A DNA stretch of 13,299 nt from Ruminococcus sp. UBA7477 (lineage in GTDB: Bacteria > Bacillota > Clostridia > Oscillospirales > Ruminococcaceae): assembly GCA_002479715.1 (NCBI GenBank), contig DLOT01000041.1, forward strand, positions 9,414-22,712. The letters run 5' to 3'. The notes under the pieces are model-generated. The model was not told where the DNA came from and searched no databases. It was given only the letters and a program-made list of their open reading frames with translations. The position numbers and the translations under genes are program-made. Positions 13,001 through 13,299 of the stretch are shown here, piece after piece (position 1 is the stretch's first letter; every line of letters starts with the position of its first letter).

Positions 13001-13299
13001 CGCTTGATATCTGCCTGAACCCTCTCGGCGTTCCTTCCCGTATGAATATCGGTCAGGTGCTTGAGGTCCACCTCGGCATGGCCGCAAAGAAGCTCGGCTG
13101 GAAGATCATGACACCGGTATTCGACGGCGCGCACGAGGCTGATATCCGCGAGTGCTTCCGTGAAGCAGGTCTGCCTGAGGACGGAAAGACAGTTCTTTAT
13201 GACGGACGCACCGGAGAGAAGTTTGACAACAGAGTTACGGTAGGCTATATGTATTACCTTAAACTCCACCACCTCGTTGACGATAAGATCCACGCGCGT
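10033..13299 (+). CDS. rpoB: DNA-directed RNA polymerase subunit beta (partial at the 3' end)
   Basis: The frame from ATG 10033 stays open for 1089 codons to the window edge and translates continuously as RpoB, the catalytic beta subunit of RNA polymerase. Visible blocks: N-terminal lobe with MPNLIEVQKNSYNWF (26-40); the rifampicin-binding cluster SSPLSQFMDQTNPLAELTHK (510-529) with THKRRLSALGPGG after it; CPIETPEGPNIGL about 561-573; NMQRQAVPL (688-696); GYNYEDAV (806-813) with the acidic pair Glu810-Asp811; and GDKMAGRHGNKGV (960-972) carrying the active-site lysines. The protein stops at KLHHLVDDKIHAR, so the C-terminal anchor and clamp-contact part (roughly 100-150 residues) lies outside the window. 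Rifampicin-contact positions equivalent to E. coli Q513, D516, H526, S531 and L533 are all wild type (Q515, D518, H528, S533, L535 here), which predicts sensitivity at the target. rpoC would be expected next. There is no rplJ/rplL upstream. Confidence 0.98.
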   Translation, partial: MVNVKDVKLGKNVRKSFARINEVLDMPNLIEVQKNSYNWFLNEGLREVFREMSAITDYNGTFEMTFIDYRFDDNLKYTVAECKERDVTYAARLMVVARLTNTETGEIKESEIFMGDFPLMTDSGTFVINGAERVVVSQLVRSPGVYFSCDKDKSGTDLFKSQIIPNRGAWLEYEMDANRCTWVRIDKNRKIPLTVFIRALGFGSNEEIADLFGNDERLNQTILQRDGAVQPDSETYRNQALLEIYSKLRPGEPPTVESALTHLNNLFFDPKRYDLCRFGRYKYNKKLGISQRLAGRRLSRPVVNPMTGEIMADVGDFIDKAKAAEIEQAGVYEAYVTAEVKEYFPNAAGELELKTEEKEVKIIGNGMVDINGYVEGDFAKYGINEKVCFNVLKDILENTEADELEEAIRQRADELVPKHITVDDIIASISYYLNLIDGVGNTDDIDHLGNRRIRCVGELLQNQFRIGFTRMEKVVRERMNTQSQDAEALTPAALINIKPITASIKEFFGSSPLSQFMDQTNPLAELTHKRRLSALGPGGLSRDRAGFEVRDVHYSHYGRMCPIETPEGPNIGLISYLASFARINEYGFIEAPYRRVDKSTGVVTDEVVYMTADVEDNYMVAQANEPLTEEGRFANDKVKGRYRDQILEIDKNKIDFMDVSPKMVVSVATAMIPFLENDDANRALMGSNMQRQAVPLLKTEAPIVGTGMEYKACLDSGVAVVSTAAGVVESVCADKIVVREDSGSLHTYDLIKFKRSNAGTCTNQRPIVDKGERIEEHQVIADGPATCNGEISLGKNALIGFMTWEGYNYEDAVLLNENLVKQDKYTSVHIEEYELECRDTKLGAEEITRDIPNVSEDALKDLDENGIIRIGAEVRAGDILVGKVTPKGETELTAEERLLRAIFGEKAREVRDSSLKVPHGEAGVIIDVKIFTRENCDELSPGVNKLVRCYIAQKRKISVGDKMAGRHGNKGVVSRILPQEDMPFLEDGTPLDICLNPLGVPSRMNIGQVLEVHLGMAAKKLGWKIMTPVFDGAHEADIRECFREAGLPEDGKTVLYDGRTGEKFDNRVTVGYMYYLKLHHLVDDKIHAR

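Noticed and set aside
12091..13293. Minus-strand open frame of 400 codons within rpoB
   Set aside because: The opposite strand encodes conserved RpoB motifs throughout; long antisense frames are a known effect of codon bias.

Overview
This window looks like the chromosome of a low-to-moderate GC Clostridia-type Firmicute, most likely a Ruminococcus/Oscillospiraceae relative. That is an inference from three things: strong AGGAGG-type ribosome binding sites with some GTG/TTG starts, Firmicute-style protein families (a PgcA-type phosphoglucomutase, a divergent 'GGNHTDH' galactokinase, a TrmB with 'FSCPYPKK'), and sigma-A promoters with 17-bp spacers. No mobile element, CRISPR array, rRNA or tRNA gene is visible. 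All genes are compact housekeeping or small hypothetical genes with matching codon style.

Layout. (1) 1-1197, plus strand: the possible tail of an upstream gene, a strong extended -10 promoter with an inverted repeat at the start of the transcript, then pyrB. This aspartate carbamoyltransferase carries only the zinc-ribbon part of the regulatory subunit PyrI, fused to its C-terminus. (2) 1198-1318: a hairpin that may terminate pyrB, then a larger imperfect palindrome resembling a dispersed repeat. (3) 1319-4710, plus strand: a tightly packed set of a membrane-anchored N-acetylmuramoyl-L-alanine amidase, a galactokinase-family kinase, an unrecognised 192-residue protein overlapping galK, and the tRNA m7G46 methyltransferase TrmB. 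A clear terminator follows. (4) 4757-4964: a convergent intergenic region with small inverted repeats and the terminator of the minus-strand unit. (5) 7027-4965, minus strand: alpha-phosphoglucomutase (pgcA) followed 2 nt later by a small unrecognised protein. (6) 7028-7281: a divergent control region with two opposed promoters and a perfect 16-bp palindrome equidistant from both predicted transcription starts. (7) 7282-9771, plus strand: an alpha/beta hydrolase of the lysophospholipase type (TTG start) and a ComM/YifB AAA+ ATPase, ending at a terminator. (8) 9895-13299: a consensus promoter, a roughly 100-nt leader, and rpoB (RNA polymerase beta), which is open through the window end for 1089 codons and lacks its C-terminus.

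Functional links: the galactokinase and phosphoglucomutase can act at the two ends of the Leloir route (galactose to Gal-1-P; Glc-1-P to Glc-6-P), but galT and galE are not in the window. The rest is basic metabolism and information processing. I found no evidence for a new multi-gene system. The points most worth a second look are the compact PyrB-zinc-ribbon fusion, the Asp-to-Cys change in TrmB, the symmetric palindrome between pgcA and the hydrolase, the two unrecognised small proteins, and an rpoB that starts from its own promoter without rplJL in front.
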